The notes under the pieces were generated by a model. That model did not search any database. It was given only the letters and a program-made list of their open reading frames with translations, and had not been told where the DNA came from. A stretch of DNA of 64,000 nucleotides from Haemophilus_D parainfluenzae_AD (GTDB lineage Bacteria; Pseudomonadota; Gammaproteobacteria; Enterobacterales; Pasteurellaceae): NCBI RefSeq assembly GCF_001679325.1, contig NZ_LZMX01000026.1. One strand, written 5' to 3'. Of this stretch, positions 9,292 to 18,383 are shown piece after piece. Both the position numbers and the translations under genes were made by a program. Positions within the stretch are counted from its first letter, which is position 1; each line of letters opens with the position of its first letter.

Positions 9292-11427
9292 TTAGGCTTT
9301 CATTGTTACAATCCAGCAATTGTGGATTTGTTTATTACGCTCAAAATCAAGTGGTAAGGTTTTCGCTGAAATTTCGACCGCACTTAATCCCAATTCATCT
9401 AACGCCTCAAAATCCATTTTAAAACCTCGTTTATTGTTCGAGAACACGATGGTGCCGTTAGGGCGTAAAATACGTTTGAGATTACGCATTAATTTGATGT
9501 GGTCACGTTGAACATCCCAACTGTCTTCCATACGTTTAGAATTCGAGAATGTTGGCGGATCCACGAAAATCAAATCAAACTGGCGATCACATTTCTCTAA
9601 CCACTGCAAACAATCTGCCTGAATGAGCTTGTGCTGCTTGCCTTCAATATCATTTAAAATCAGGTTTTGCTCTGCCCAGTTTAAATAGGTGTTTGACATA
9701 TCCACGGTTGTTGTCGATTTTGCCCAACCTAATGCAGCATGCACTGTTGCGGAACCGGTATAAGCGAAAAGATTGAGGAAATCTTTACCTTTTGCCATTT
9801 CACCAACCATTTTGCGGGTTAATCGATGATCTAAGAATAATCCTGTATCCAAGTAATCCGTTAAATTCACCCAAAGCTGTGCACCGTATTCATTTACATA
9901 GAAATATTCGCCTTTATTGGCCAATTTTTCATATTGATTCGTGCCTTTTTGTTTTTGACGTACTTTCAAAATCAGTTTATTGGTTTCAATACTAGTGACT
10001 TGTAAGGTTGCAGTCACTGCATCCAATAAACGTTGACGCGCTTTATTTTCATCAATATTTTTCGGTGCGGCATACTCTTGCACCACAATATGATCGCCAT
10101 AGCGATCCACGGCCACATTGTATTCCGGTAAATCCGCATCATATAAACGATACGCATCAAGGCCTTGCTGTTTCGCCCATTTTTCAATTTTCTTGATATT
10201 CTTCTGTAAGCGATTCGCAAAATCCACCGCTACCGTTGAAGTGCGGTCAAATTCAAGCGGATTTTCAACCGCACTTTCTTTGCGTTCTGAAATTTGATAA
10301 TTCTTCTGAACACAATCTAATGGACCATTTTTCGCTTTAAATTGACGATGAGAACGCATACGCAAGCAATCAAGCAAGGTAGATTCACTACTGAAAATTG
10401 ACGCATTCCAACCACCAAATTCATTTTTAAGGCGTTGTCCGAATACGGAATACAACGCAATCAACGCAGGGGTTGTGCCTAAACGTTCACCGTAAGGCGG
10501 GTTACAAATCACCGTTCCCACTTCATCTGGACTTGGATTTTTTAATGCGGCGACATCACCTTGTTTCCACTGAATTAAATGTGCCACACCTGCATTTTGT
10601 GCATTCTTTTGCGCTTTTTTCAGTACGCGGTGATCGAGATCGAAACCATAAAAATACGGTTTTGGATTTTGATTAAAATAAGTTTCAGCTTGCTGTACCG
10701 CTTCTGCTTTTACCTTATCCCAAGCATCTTGATTATGCCCTTTCCAGCAATCAAAGCCCCAATGTAAACGATGTAATTGCGGTGCAATTTGTGCTTCCAT
10801 CTGTGCCGCTTCGATTAACAAGGTACCTGAACCGCACATTGGATCCACTAAAGGCGTCCCTTTTTTCCAACCTGAACGCAGCACTATCGCAGCGGCTAAG
10901 GTTTCACGTAAAGGCGCTTGGCCTGTATCTTCGCGATAACCTCGTAAATGTAATGCTTCGCCACTTAAATCGAGTGAAACGACGAGCTCTTCTTTATTCA
11001 AATAAACATGAATTCGCACATCTGGATAGTCTTTATCCACATTTGGACGTGCTTTCCCTTGGCGTTCAAAATAATCCACAATGGCATCTTTCACACGCAT
11101 CGCACCAAATTGGGTATGGCGAATCTCTTGGTTTGTCCCGTTAAAATCAACAAAAAATGTAGCTTTCTCATCGAAACAACTTAACCAATCCTGCCCTGTC
11201 ACAATTGAATACAAGTCTAAATCACTATATACCTTACCATTTACAATAGGTAACAAAATACGTGAAGCTAAACGTGACCATAATAAGCTGCGATAAAGTA
11301 TTTCATCATCAGCTTGAAAATGTACACCGCCTTGTGCAATTTTACATTCCGTTGCACCAAGCTCTGTCAGTTCGACTTTTAAGAGTTCTTCAAAACCACG
11401 GGCAGTTGTGGCAAATAATTGTTTCAT
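9292..11427 (-). CDS. rlmL: Bifunctional 23S rRNA methyltransferase RlmKL
   Basis: A 711-residue fusion enzyme that makes m2G2445 and m7G2069 in 23S rRNA. The N-terminal part carries a THUMP domain (to ~155) followed by the RlmL methyltransferase with VDPMCGSGTLLIEAA and the catalytic NPPY (VICNPPYGERLG). The C-terminal RlmK part has FLNLFAYTGSATVHAALGWA for SAM binding and FVDPPTFSNSKRM. The length equals that of the gamma-proteobacterial fusion. The gene holds several uptake signals (near 9377, 10241 and 10270), a sign of long residence in this genome. Confidence 0.97.
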   Translation of the reverse strand: MKQLFATTARGFEELLKVELTELGATECKIAQGGVHFQADDEILYRSLLWSRLASRILLPIVNGKVYSDLDLYSIVTGQDWLSCFDEKATFFVDFNGTNQEIRHTQFGAMRVKDAIVDYFERQGKARPNVDKDYPDVRIHVYLNKEELVVSLDLSGEALHLRGYREDTGQAPLRETLAAAIVLRSGWKKGTPLVDPMCGSGTLLIEAAQMEAQIAPQLHRLHWGFDCWKGHNQDAWDKVKAEAVQQAETYFNQNPKPYFYGFDLDHRVLKKAQKNAQNAGVAHLIQWKQGDVAALKNPSPDEVGTVICNPPYGERLGTTPALIALYSVFGQRLKNEFGGWNASIFSSESTLLDCLRMRSHRQFKAKNGPLDCVQKNYQISERKESAVENPLEFDRTSTVAVDFANRLQKNIKKIEKWAKQQGLDAYRLYDADLPEYNVAVDRYGDHIVVQEYAAPKNIDENKARQRLLDAVTATLQVTSIETNKLILKVRQKQKGTNQYEKLANKGEYFYVNEYGAQLWVNLTDYLDTGLFLDHRLTRKMVGEMAKGKDFLNLFAYTGSATVHAALGWAKSTTTVDMSNTYLNWAEQNLILNDIEGKQHKLIQADCLQWLEKCDRQFDLIFVDPPTFSNSKRMEDSWDVQRDHIKLMRNLKRILRPNGTIVFSNNKRGFKMDFEALDELGLSAVEISAKTLPLDFERNKQIHNCWIVTMKA

Positions 11428-11483
11428 GCGTTTTCTCGATAGGGAAAAATTGGGCGGATTATAGCACGAAAGTGCGGTTAAAT

Positions 11484-11540
11484 TGGGGGATATTTCAAGA
11501 ATATTCCCCCTCTTTTGTAAAGAGGGGGCGAGGGGGAGAT
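11484..11540. repeat. GC-rich intergenic palindromic element
   Basis: Between rlmL and znuA lies a C/G-run hairpin, CCCCCTCTT (11506-11514) with AAGAGGGGG (11520-11528). It is flanked by a second G-run (GCGAGGGGGAGAT ending near 11540) and by GGGGGAT upstream. It stands out from the AT-rich background and has the look of a short dispersed repeat. It could also serve as a terminator for znuA on the minus strand. Copy number elsewhere cannot be seen from this window. Confidence 0.5.
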
Positions 11541-11546
11541 TTTTGA

Positions 11547-12533
11547 TTATTTACTTAAACATTGAGCATAGCTATCAGCTGTTGCTTGAAGGAAATTCGC
11601 ATAAGAATTTGGACCAAGCTGTACATTATCGCCAATAGGATCTAAACGACCTACGTTAACTTTTGTACTTTGCGCAAGCGAATCAATCACTTTTGGTGTG
11701 AATTGAGGTTCAGCAAAAAGACAATTTACATGGTGTTCTTCAATCTCTTCTTTGATGTGAGCAATGGTTTTTGCACCTGGTGCTACTAATGGATTAATGG
11801 TGAAATAACCGGTTTGATTTAAACCATAAGCATCGTTGAAATAGCTATAAGCGTCATGGAACACAAAGAAACCTTTATCTTTGAGTGGGGCTAATTGTGC
11901 TTTGATTTTCTCGCTTTGCTCAGTCAAAGTGTGGTTAAAATCAGCTAAGTTTTTCGCAATGAGCTCTTTTTTATCCGGATGTTGTTCCGTTAATTTATCC
12001 GCCACTTTTTGTGCCACAATTTGGCTGATGGCTGGTGAATACCATAAGTGCCAGTTTACGCTTAACCCATTTTCATCCACATCGTGGTGATGATGCTCAT
12101 GGTCATGACCATGTTCGTGCTTATGATCGTGTCCATGTTTATGATCATGGTCGTGCTCATGTTCATCGCCTTCATGATAATGTTCATGATGGACTTTACT
12201 TAAAAGTGGTTTAATTTCTGGAATATCAGAAATATTAATGACTTTTTTACTGTCAATTTGGCTAATTGGTTTTGCTAAGAAAGCATCGATATCTTCACCA
12301 ACCCAAAGCACCAAATCTGCCGATTTCACTTTTTGCACATCTGAAAGTTTTAAGCTGTAATCATGTGGAGAAGCACCTGCCGGCACTAAAACCTGTGTAT
12401 CTGTTACACCGTTTGCAATAGACGATGTAATAAAACCGAGCGGTTTCACGGATGCCAATACATCTGCATTTGCCATCATTGGAAGCGCTAAAAGTGCGGT
12501 AGAAATTGCACTCATTTTTAATACTTGTTTCAT
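11547..12533 (-). CDS. znuA: Zinc ABC transporter substrate-binding protein ZnuA
   Basis: Periplasmic zinc-binding protein of a high-affinity zinc ABC transporter. The start at 12533 (MKQVLKMSA) is chosen because a normal signal peptide follows (cleavage after MMANA) and GGAA lies just upstream; a longer frame to 12578 lacks these. The 328-residue protein has ligand His in SPHDY (residue 58), NWHLWYSP and FVFHDAYSYF. A His/Asp/Glu-rich loop with some 16 His lies at residues 115-150, built from HDH/HEH/HGH units. The permease and ATPase genes (znuB, znuC) are not adjacent. A palindrome upstream may be the Zur operator. Confidence 0.95.
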   Translation of the reverse strand: MKQVLKMSAISTALLALPMMANADVLASVKPLGFITSSIANGVTDTQVLVPAGASPHDYSLKLSDVQKVKSADLVLWVGEDIDAFLAKPISQIDSKKVINISDIPEIKPLLSKVHHEHYHEGDEHEHDHDHKHGHDHKHEHGHDHEHHHHDVDENGLSVNWHLWYSPAISQIVAQKVADKLTEQHPDKKELIAKNLADFNHTLTEQSEKIKAQLAPLKDKGFFVFHDAYSYFNDAYGLNQTGYFTINPLVAPGAKTIAHIKEEIEEHHVNCLFAEPQFTPKVIDSLAQSTKVNVGRLDPIGDNVQLGPNSYANFLQATADSYAQCLSK

Positions 12534-12552
12534 GTTTGTTTCCTTACTTTTA

Positions 12553-12569
12553 TTGGGAATTATTCTCAA
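12553..12569 (-). promoter_or_regulatory. 17-bp palindrome upstream of znuA (candidate Zur operator)
   Basis: TTGGGAATTATTCTCAA is an inverted repeat with only one symmetric mismatch pair and an A/T centre, ending 20 bp before the znuA start. Zinc-uptake genes are commonly repressed by Zur, so this is a natural operator candidate. It only loosely resembles the E. coli Zur or Fur consensus. Confidence 0.5.
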
Positions 12570-12671
12570 AGCCAACATAGACTACGCCTTTTTGATAAAA
12601 TTGCAACATTCCAACTAAAAAAATGAAGTGATATTTCTTCATCTTGTTAAATACTTTCATTCATAAAGAAA

Positions 12672-12693
12672 AAGCAACGTTTTCACGTTGCTT
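12672..12693 (-). terminator. Terminator after tcdA
   Basis: Arms AAGCAACGT (12672-12680) and ACGTTGCTT (12685-12693), loop TTTC, followed on the minus strand by TTTTCTTT. It separates tcdA from znuA. Confidence 0.85.
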
Positions 12694-12700
12694 CATTTCT

Positions 12701-13462
12701 TTATTTTAATAACTTATCGATTACCCTAGAAACCGCAAAAAAGCCAAAGGTTGCGGTTATCATGGTTGCAGCACCAAAGCCATTTGCACAATTCATGGTG
12801 GCGGATACTTCACATCCCTCGCCCATTTTAGGGAAAATCAGAGATTGGCTGGAAAACACCGCATCAACTGCAAACTTACGTTGTGGATTTTGAGTAAAAT
12901 TGAAATCCTTGCGTAAAACTGACCGCACTTTCGCCAATAATGGATCTTGGATCGTTTTACTTAAATCAGCAATTTGGATTTTCGAAGGATCAGTCTGACC
13001 ACCTGCTCCACCAATAGTAATAATTTTGATCTTATTACGTTTACAATAGGCAATCATCGCTGCTTTCGTTTTCACGCTATCAATAGCATCAATGACATAA
13101 TCATAGCCACGATTTAAGTATTCGGCTTGATTATCCGGTGAGATGAAATCATCAATGATATTCACCACACATTCTGGATTAATCAGCTTAACGCGCTCGG
13201 CCATCACTTCCGTTTTAAGCTTGCCAATATTGCCGCTTAACGCAGGAAGCTGACGGTTAATATTGGTCACACAAATGTCATCCATATCAATCATAGTGAT
13301 CTGCCCTACGCCGCTTCGTGCAAGCGCTTCCACCACCCACGAACCTACGCCGCCAATACCAATGACGCACACATGAGCCTGACGCAAGCGTGCCAAGCCT
13401 TCTGGTGTGTAAAGGCGACCAATGCCGCCAAAACGTTGTTCGTAGTTATCGACACGAGCCAT
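12701..13462 (-). CDS. tcdA: tRNA threonylcarbamoyladenosine dehydratase TcdA
   Basis: E1-like enzyme that cyclises t6A to ct6A at position 37 of tRNAs in an ATP-dependent reaction. The ATG at 13462 (MARVDNYEQRFGG) is preferred over an in-frame TTG 15 bases upstream, because it overlaps the mltA stop as TAATG and gives the normal N-terminus. The 253-residue protein has the nucleotide-binding GIGGVG at residues 35-40, and DMDDICVTNINRQL, the ThiF/MoeB adenylation signature. It is probably translationally coupled to mltA. Confidence 0.95.
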   Translation of the reverse strand: MARVDNYEQRFGGIGRLYTPEGLARLRQAHVCVIGIGGVGSWVVEALARSGVGQITMIDMDDICVTNINRQLPALSGNIGKLKTEVMAERVKLINPECVVNIIDDFISPDNQAEYLNRGYDYVIDAIDSVKTKAAMIAYCKRNKIKIITIGGAGGQTDPSKIQIADLSKTIQDPLLAKVRSVLRKDFNFTQNPQRKFAVDAVFSSQSLIFPKMGEGCEVSATMNCANGFGAATMITATFGFFAVSRVIDKLLK

Positions 13463-14589
13463 TATTGTAGTACCCAAACGCGTCCATAGTGTTTTGATAA
13501 CCCCGCAATATGACCTGCTTGATCGCCAATACCTCGGTATAAGTCAAAGTGGTGACCATTTACCGCACCACCCACATCAAGTGCCACCATTAAGTGTAAT
13601 TTGTGTGTACCCATCCAGTTACCATCATTATCAATATCCGGTACTTCAACTAATAATACGGTTCCAGAAGGAATGACATTACGGTCAGAAGCGACGGCAG
13701 CCATTGGCACTAAAGGCACACCAGCAGAACCTTTCACTTTACCTGTCGGATCGTTTTTAAAGAAAACATAAGATGGATTACGTTCTAACAATTCTCGTAC
13801 TCGAGATGGGTTTGCTTTCCCCCATTCACGAATCGCTTGGATAGACATTTTTTCTTTTGGAATTTCACCATCTTCTACTAACAAACGACCAACAGCTTGA
13901 TATTTATAGCCATTTTGGCCAGCATAGGCTAAATAATTTAAATTGCCGTCACCGTAATCAACATAGCCACTACCCTGCACGCCTAATAAGAAGTTATCCA
14001 TCATTGAATCACTGTAAGCGAGCTCTAAGCCTTGTCCAGCCAATGCACCATTATAAATTTCTGCACGGCTATAACGTTTATAGCTTGGCATCGCATAAAT
14101 TGGATGTTGATATTGGCCTTGTGCAGTACGGCGAGCATGGATAACCGGTGAGTAATAACCTGTCATCAACACGTTTTGATAACCATCGAAACCTTTCATA
14201 ATCTGTGGGTTAATGCCGTATTGTGCTAATTCATTCACATTAGCCCCTGCAAGTACCCAGTTAGTGATTTTGCCATAATTCGCCGCAAAGCGATTTGTTA
14301 ATGAATTTGAATAATCACGAACATTCGTCAACTGCGTTAAAAAATCACCTTGGTTGACGACCGCACTTTTGTTCTCCACGGATGCCACTGGACTTAAAAT
14401 AGCTTGTTGATAACTACGTCCATTATACTTTGCCCCAAATTTTTGAGGATCGTCTCCTGTCGCAGTACGCGGTAAGCTAGAATTATTTTTTGAAGAGACT
14501 TTACTTGGTGCTGAACCACATGATGCAAGCACTGAAACTGCCGCCATCACAGAGAGAATTTTTACGGCGAGATTTTGACGAAATTTCAT
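13462..14589 (-). CDS. mltA: Membrane-bound lytic murein transglycosylase A
   Basis: Outer-membrane lipoprotein that cleaves peptidoglycan glycan strands to 1,6-anhydromuropeptides. A signal peptide ends in a lipobox with lipidated Cys24 (VLASCGS). The MltA domain occupies the middle (GYYSPVIHARRTAQGQYQHP; YAGQNGYKYQAVGRLLVEDG). The C-terminal 3D domain includes HLMVALDVGGAVNGHHFDLY with the catalytic-type Asp. Length 375 residues is normal. It overlaps tcdA by one base. Confidence 0.96.
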   Translation of the reverse strand: MKFRQNLAVKILSVMAAVSVLASCGSAPSKVSSKNNSSLPRTATGDDPQKFGAKYNGRSYQQAILSPVASVENKSAVVNQGDFLTQLTNVRDYSNSLTNRFAANYGKITNWVLAGANVNELAQYGINPQIMKGFDGYQNVLMTGYYSPVIHARRTAQGQYQHPIYAMPSYKRYSRAEIYNGALAGQGLELAYSDSMMDNFLLGVQGSGYVDYGDGNLNYLAYAGQNGYKYQAVGRLLVEDGEIPKEKMSIQAIREWGKANPSRVRELLERNPSYVFFKNDPTGKVKGSAGVPLVPMAAVASDRNVIPSGTVLLVEVPDIDNDGNWMGTHKLHLMVALDVGGAVNGHHFDLYRGIGDQAGHIAGLSKHYGRVWVLQ

Positions 14590-14739
14590 TCTTATTTTCC
14601 TAAATTAAACTAACTAATACAAAGTTGCATACGCTATCAAAAATTCCCTTTTAGGACTAGCACTATTTCATAAAATGATTAATTAATATTCACATTGTTT
14701 ATTTTCTTAACAAACGGAAAGTCAAATTCAGTTTAAATC

Positions 14740-14767
14740 TTGCAATAATTTTTGAAACGAGTATATT
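14740..14767 (+). promoter_or_regulatory. Promoter of initiator tRNA
   Basis: TTGCAA (14740-14745) and TATATT (14762-14767), 16 bp apart, ending 13 bp before the tRNA. Other bases of the 14590-14780 gap are AT-rich with no further feature seen. Confidence 0.6.
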
Positions 14768-14780
14768 ACGCGCCATCAGA

Positions 14781-14857
14781 CGCGGGGTGGAGCAGCTTGG
14801 TAGCTCGTCGGGCTCATAACCCGAAGGCCGTCGGTTCAAATCCGGCCCCCGCAACCA
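14781..14857 (+). tRNA. Initiator tRNA-fMet (CAT)
   Basis: A 77-nt cloverleaf with encoded CCA. Position 1 is C facing A at 72 (unpaired acceptor end) and three G-C pairs lie in the anticodon stem (GGGCTCATAACCC). Both are initiator-specific features, so this is fMet rather than elongator Met. Confidence 0.96.
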
Positions 14858-14864
14858 AATTATA

Positions 14865-14886
14865 AAGCACCGAAATTTCGGTGCTT
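14865..14886. terminator. Terminator after tRNA-fMet
   Basis: Perfect 22-bp palindrome, AAGCACCGAAA and its complement, followed by CTTTG on the plus strand and TTTATAATTT on the minus strand. It can serve the tRNA and the convergent TonB receptor. Confidence 0.85.
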
Positions 14887-14915
14887 CTTTGTATTCTAAG
14901 TGACTATTTTCTATT

Positions 14916-17900
14916 CTAGAACGTCGCCGTCAAGCCCAATTTAATCGTTCTCCCCGGTGCAGGCATAGATGAACGAGTCATTGGATCAAGATAATAACGA
15001 TCGGTTAAATTTGTCGCAGACAATGACAGTGCAAGATTCTCATTCACTTTGTAATTCATATAAGCATCAACCAAGAACACCGGCTGCCAACGTGGGTTGT
15101 TATTGCTATTGGCAAACCAGCCTGCATCACGTAAAGATTTGTTACGAGTTTCTTTCACATTAGTGTGATATACCATACGGGTGCCAACTTCTAATCGCTC
15201 ATCTAAGAAACGTACACCAAGATTTGAGGTAATGCTGTATTTCGGCAAAATGGCATTTTTTAAGTAGCCGTTTTCATTACCACCATTAACACATTCAGGA
15301 TAGGCTTCAAATGTATGTATATCACCTATACGACCAACATCTCGAATTGCTGAACTTTTATCGCAGAATTTATTTTTGATGTTGTAGCTAATACCGATAT
15401 CACCGAAGATGCGACCTTGATCATAACGAGCGGATAATTCTATACCTTCTAAAATCCGTTTATCAAACTGCTTCATCTCATAATTAATATCACGGTCAAA
15501 AATATTTTTCGTGGTATTTTTGTACCAATTTAGGCGAATATCCGCACGGCGTAAACTTGGGAAGAAACCACGTAAATCATGCACATATCCCACTTCAATA
15601 TTTTTGCTGTGTTCCGGTTTGCGTTTATAAAGTGGCGTGAGAATATCAATGGAATAGCCAATGGTATCTTCAAAAATACTCGGCATACGTTTGGTTTCAT
15701 CATAGCGCACATAAATTCTGGCGTTATCACTTAAAAATGCGGTAGCACTAAAGGAAGGTGCCCAAGCGTGATCTTTACGCTCCGCCTTTTTCATTTTTTC
15801 CCACTGTTCTTTGGTTATTGGTGTTTTTTCTGGCGAACCGGAAAAATCAGCACTAATGTCATATAAATAATCTTCTTTCCCGGTTTGTGGATGGATTACT
15901 TTTTTTTCTAACATTTCTTTTGTAATACGTCCATCCGTAAGCGGAAAATGCTCAACAGAAAAATTACCATATTCATCCCGTTCCCAATAAATAGTCTGCG
16001 TTGCTGATTCATCCCATTGACTATTATTACCACTGAGCTGTGACCAACTATCATATTCCTCATCTGTGGTTGGAGTCCAGCCATGTGAAACAACATACTC
16101 ATCACGATCATCAAGCCATTTTTGTAATTCTGGTGAATCATCAGCAGGTATTGGATATAATTTTTTAAATTCTGCCTCAAGTGAAGCTCTTAAATTATTT
16201 TTTCTTTCAAAATTTATATAGTCTTGTGTTATTTCAGGGGCGACTTGTTTCAATTTTCTTACTGTAAATGGAATACGTGATTCGGTTAATACTTCTTCTT
16301 GTTTTAAATTTGCAATTTTTTCTTGCAAGCCGCGATCTTTGGATTTGTAGTGAGTATATTTCATCCCAGCAGTCAGTAATAACCAATCGGTTGGTGAATA
16401 TTCAAATTTGAAGCCTGCATTAAATTCATTTCGGTTGCCTTTTCGATTTCCTGAACGAGCAGAGTTTGATACTCGGCAAATACCATGTATATCGCCTTCC
16501 ACACAGGTATAATTTTCCCCTTCCGTTTTAGCATCAGTCTCGTATTGATTAAATGCAGTAAGTTGATATTTATCCCAAAGCTCATAAACATTGGTACTGT
16601 CTAAAGTTTCACGACGATAATTTGTCATGACACTTAAACGAAGTTTTGGGGTCAGTTCCATTGAATTACTAAAGGTAATGCCCATGTGATTATCACGGGC
16701 AAATTGCACTTGAGCGGGTTGAGTATTAAAAATGCCGTCAATATTATCAAATTGAGGCTTTTTCATATATTCCTTTATTTTGCTATTAAAAATTTCGTAA
16801 AAACGATCTTTTATACGTTTATATTCAACGGGATCTTTCACTTGATCTAATTCATAGGCTTTATCACCAAACTCATTTGCGAGATCAAATTGAGATAAAG
16901 TACCAATCATTTGAGTATTATAATCACTAAAAAGTACATCGCCCGGTGAGCCGCCCGATGTATTAGTTGCTGTATCATTTTTTACTGCCCAGACACCTAT
17001 TTTTAAATCAAGCCATTTGTTATCGGGCGGATTATAGGAAAACTCAACATTACCTGTTTTTTGTTTTACATCTGCTAGTGGCCATTGGGTGACGGTATTA
17101 CGCGCAGCATAGTTATAGCCAAGTCGGGAAGGCATAATGTCGCCGTAATTGATTTTGGTGTCACGGAAATTGGCGGAAAGGGAGGTGTGTTTGTTAAAAT
17201 GCAATTTGCCTTTCAGCAACCAAGAACGGCTTTCATAAGAGGTATTCGGCACTTCTTCACCCGGTTTATAAATTCGAGCAATGAGTGGAATATAAGGGTC
17301 ATCGGAGTTTTTATCTAAATCAAGTGGGCCGGTTGTCCCTTCACCGTATTTTTTCCCTCCCCGTTTACCGGCAAAATAATTTCCTTTGTTACGATAAGCA
17401 TACGCCCCTAAGACTTCATAACCATCATCTTTTGCGGCTAACGCCAAACGTATGGCATTATCGTGTAAAGGTTTGTTTCTGCCTTTTTTTCTTGGGCTAA
17501 TCCGATCATCATCTTTAAAATACAACGCCCATTCAGCTAATTCTGCACGCCCGTCTGGTGAAACAAGTCGATAATCCTGACCAATAGGTACACCTTCATA
17601 AGGACGAGCTTTAATGGAATTGTTGGCGGTTTCCGTTTTAAGTTCAATACCCCATTTTTTACCAGGCTTAATGATCTCATCAGGATTTAGCGTCGACATA
17701 CGAATCGTGCCTGCCGCCCCGGAGCGCAAAGTGCGGTCTAAATTGGGGCCTTTTTCTACATTCACTTCACTCACTAAGAATGGATCGAGATAGTTACGAT
17801 TACTTACACCGGAATAACCACGCCAAATGGTAATCGCCTGTTCGGTATCATCAACTAATACAGGAATCCGCCCTTGCCCCCAAGAACTTCGAATAATAGG

Positions 17901-18197
17901 ATCAATCGCACCACCATTACGCGCATCACCACTATATACGCCCGTAATACCACTTAATAAATCAGATACAGATTGAGAATGATAAGTTTCAATTTCTTTT
18001 TTGCTTTTATATTCAGTGACATTGTTTTTACTATAAACCTCATCTTTACCTGCTAATGTCTTACTTTCTACCGTTGCACTAACATTAATGGTTTCCAATT
18101 GATTTATTTCTTCCGCCTGGGCTCCTAAAGGGACGATCCCCATAAAGGAAAAAAGCAATAAAGTTGCGGTAGTATAATTTTTGTTTGAGTCATCCAT
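14916..18197 (-). CDS. Large TonB-dependent outer-membrane receptor (probable heme/iron uptake)
   Basis: A 1093-residue TonB-dependent receptor. The ATG at 18197 (MDDSNKNYTT) is chosen over a longer frame because GAGAGGGA lies correctly upstream and a signal peptide follows (to GAQAEE). A TonB-box-like ETINVSA is at the mature N-terminus, then a plug domain (SVSDLLSGITGVYSGDARNG; VNVEKGPNLDRTLRSGAAGT) and a long barrel ending in the usual terminal Phe (KLGLTATF). Long hydrophilic inserts explain the size, well above the usual 650-800. A Fur box just upstream argues for iron or heme uptake. The substrate cannot be decided; I recall a heme-utilisation receptor at the equivalent place in H. influenzae. 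No periplasmic or ABC components are adjacent. Confidence 0.88.
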   Translation of the reverse strand: MDDSNKNYTTATLLLFSFMGIVPLGAQAEEINQLETINVSATVESKTLAGKDEVYSKNNVTEYKSKKEIETYHSQSVSDLLSGITGVYSGDARNGGAIDPIIRSSWGQGRIPVLVDDTEQAITIWRGYSGVSNRNYLDPFLVSEVNVEKGPNLDRTLRSGAAGTIRMSTLNPDEIIKPGKKWGIELKTETANNSIKARPYEGVPIGQDYRLVSPDGRAELAEWALYFKDDDRISPRKKGRNKPLHDNAIRLALAAKDDGYEVLGAYAYRNKGNYFAGKRGGKKYGEGTTGPLDLDKNSDDPYIPLIARIYKPGEEVPNTSYESRSWLLKGKLHFNKHTSLSANFRDTKINYGDIMPSRLGYNYAARNTVTQWPLADVKQKTGNVEFSYNPPDNKWLDLKIGVWAVKNDTATNTSGGSPGDVLFSDYNTQMIGTLSQFDLANEFGDKAYELDQVKDPVEYKRIKDRFYEIFNSKIKEYMKKPQFDNIDGIFNTQPAQVQFARDNHMGITFSNSMELTPKLRLSVMTNYRRETLDSTNVYELWDKYQLTAFNQYETDAKTEGENYTCVEGDIHGICRVSNSARSGNRKGNRNEFNAGFKFEYSPTDWLLLTAGMKYTHYKSKDRGLQEKIANLKQEEVLTESRIPFTVRKLKQVAPEITQDYINFERKNNLRASLEAEFKKLYPIPADDSPELQKWLDDRDEYVVSHGWTPTTDEEYDSWSQLSGNNSQWDESATQTIYWERDEYGNFSVEHFPLTDGRITKEMLEKKVIHPQTGKEDYLYDISADFSGSPEKTPITKEQWEKMKKAERKDHAWAPSFSATAFLSDNARIYVRYDETKRMPSIFEDTIGYSIDILTPLYKRKPEHSKNIEVGYVHDLRGFFPSLRRADIRLNWYKNTTKNIFDRDINYEMKQFDKRILEGIELSARYDQGRIFGDIGISYNIKNKFCDKSSAIRDVGRIGDIHTFEAYPECVNGGNENGYLKNAILPKYSITSNLGVRFLDERLEVGTRMVYHTNVKETRNKSLRDAGWFANSNNNPRWQPVFLVDAYMNYKVNENLALSLSATNLTDRYYLDPMTRSSMPAPGRTIKLGLTATF

Positions 18198-18218
18198 CTC
18201 TATCCCTCTCGAAATAAT

Positions 18219-18237
18219 AAAAATAATTATCATTATT
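18219..18237 (-). promoter_or_regulatory. Fur box upstream of the TonB receptor
   Basis: On the minus strand AATAATGATAATTATTTTT matches 15 of 19 positions of GATAATGATAATCATTATC, 21 bp before the receptor start codon. It predicts iron repression of the gene. Confidence 0.78.
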
Positions 18238-18337
18238 ATACATGTGGTGATTTTAAAAACCTATTAAATAACTCAGGTTTATATTAAAAATGAGAAGAAG
18301 ATCACAATTTTAATTTTTATAGAATACTCAAAAAAAT

Positions 18338-18369
18338 AAAGGCACAATGTCATGAAACATTATGTCTTT
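18338..18369 (-). terminator. Terminator after DUF2301 gene
   Basis: A 13-bp stem (18338-18350 with 18357-18369, one mismatch), loop of 6, followed on the minus strand by TTTATTTTTTT. It insulates the TonB receptor from the gene above it. Confidence 0.8.
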
Positions 18370-18383
18370 ATCCATCAATCTTA

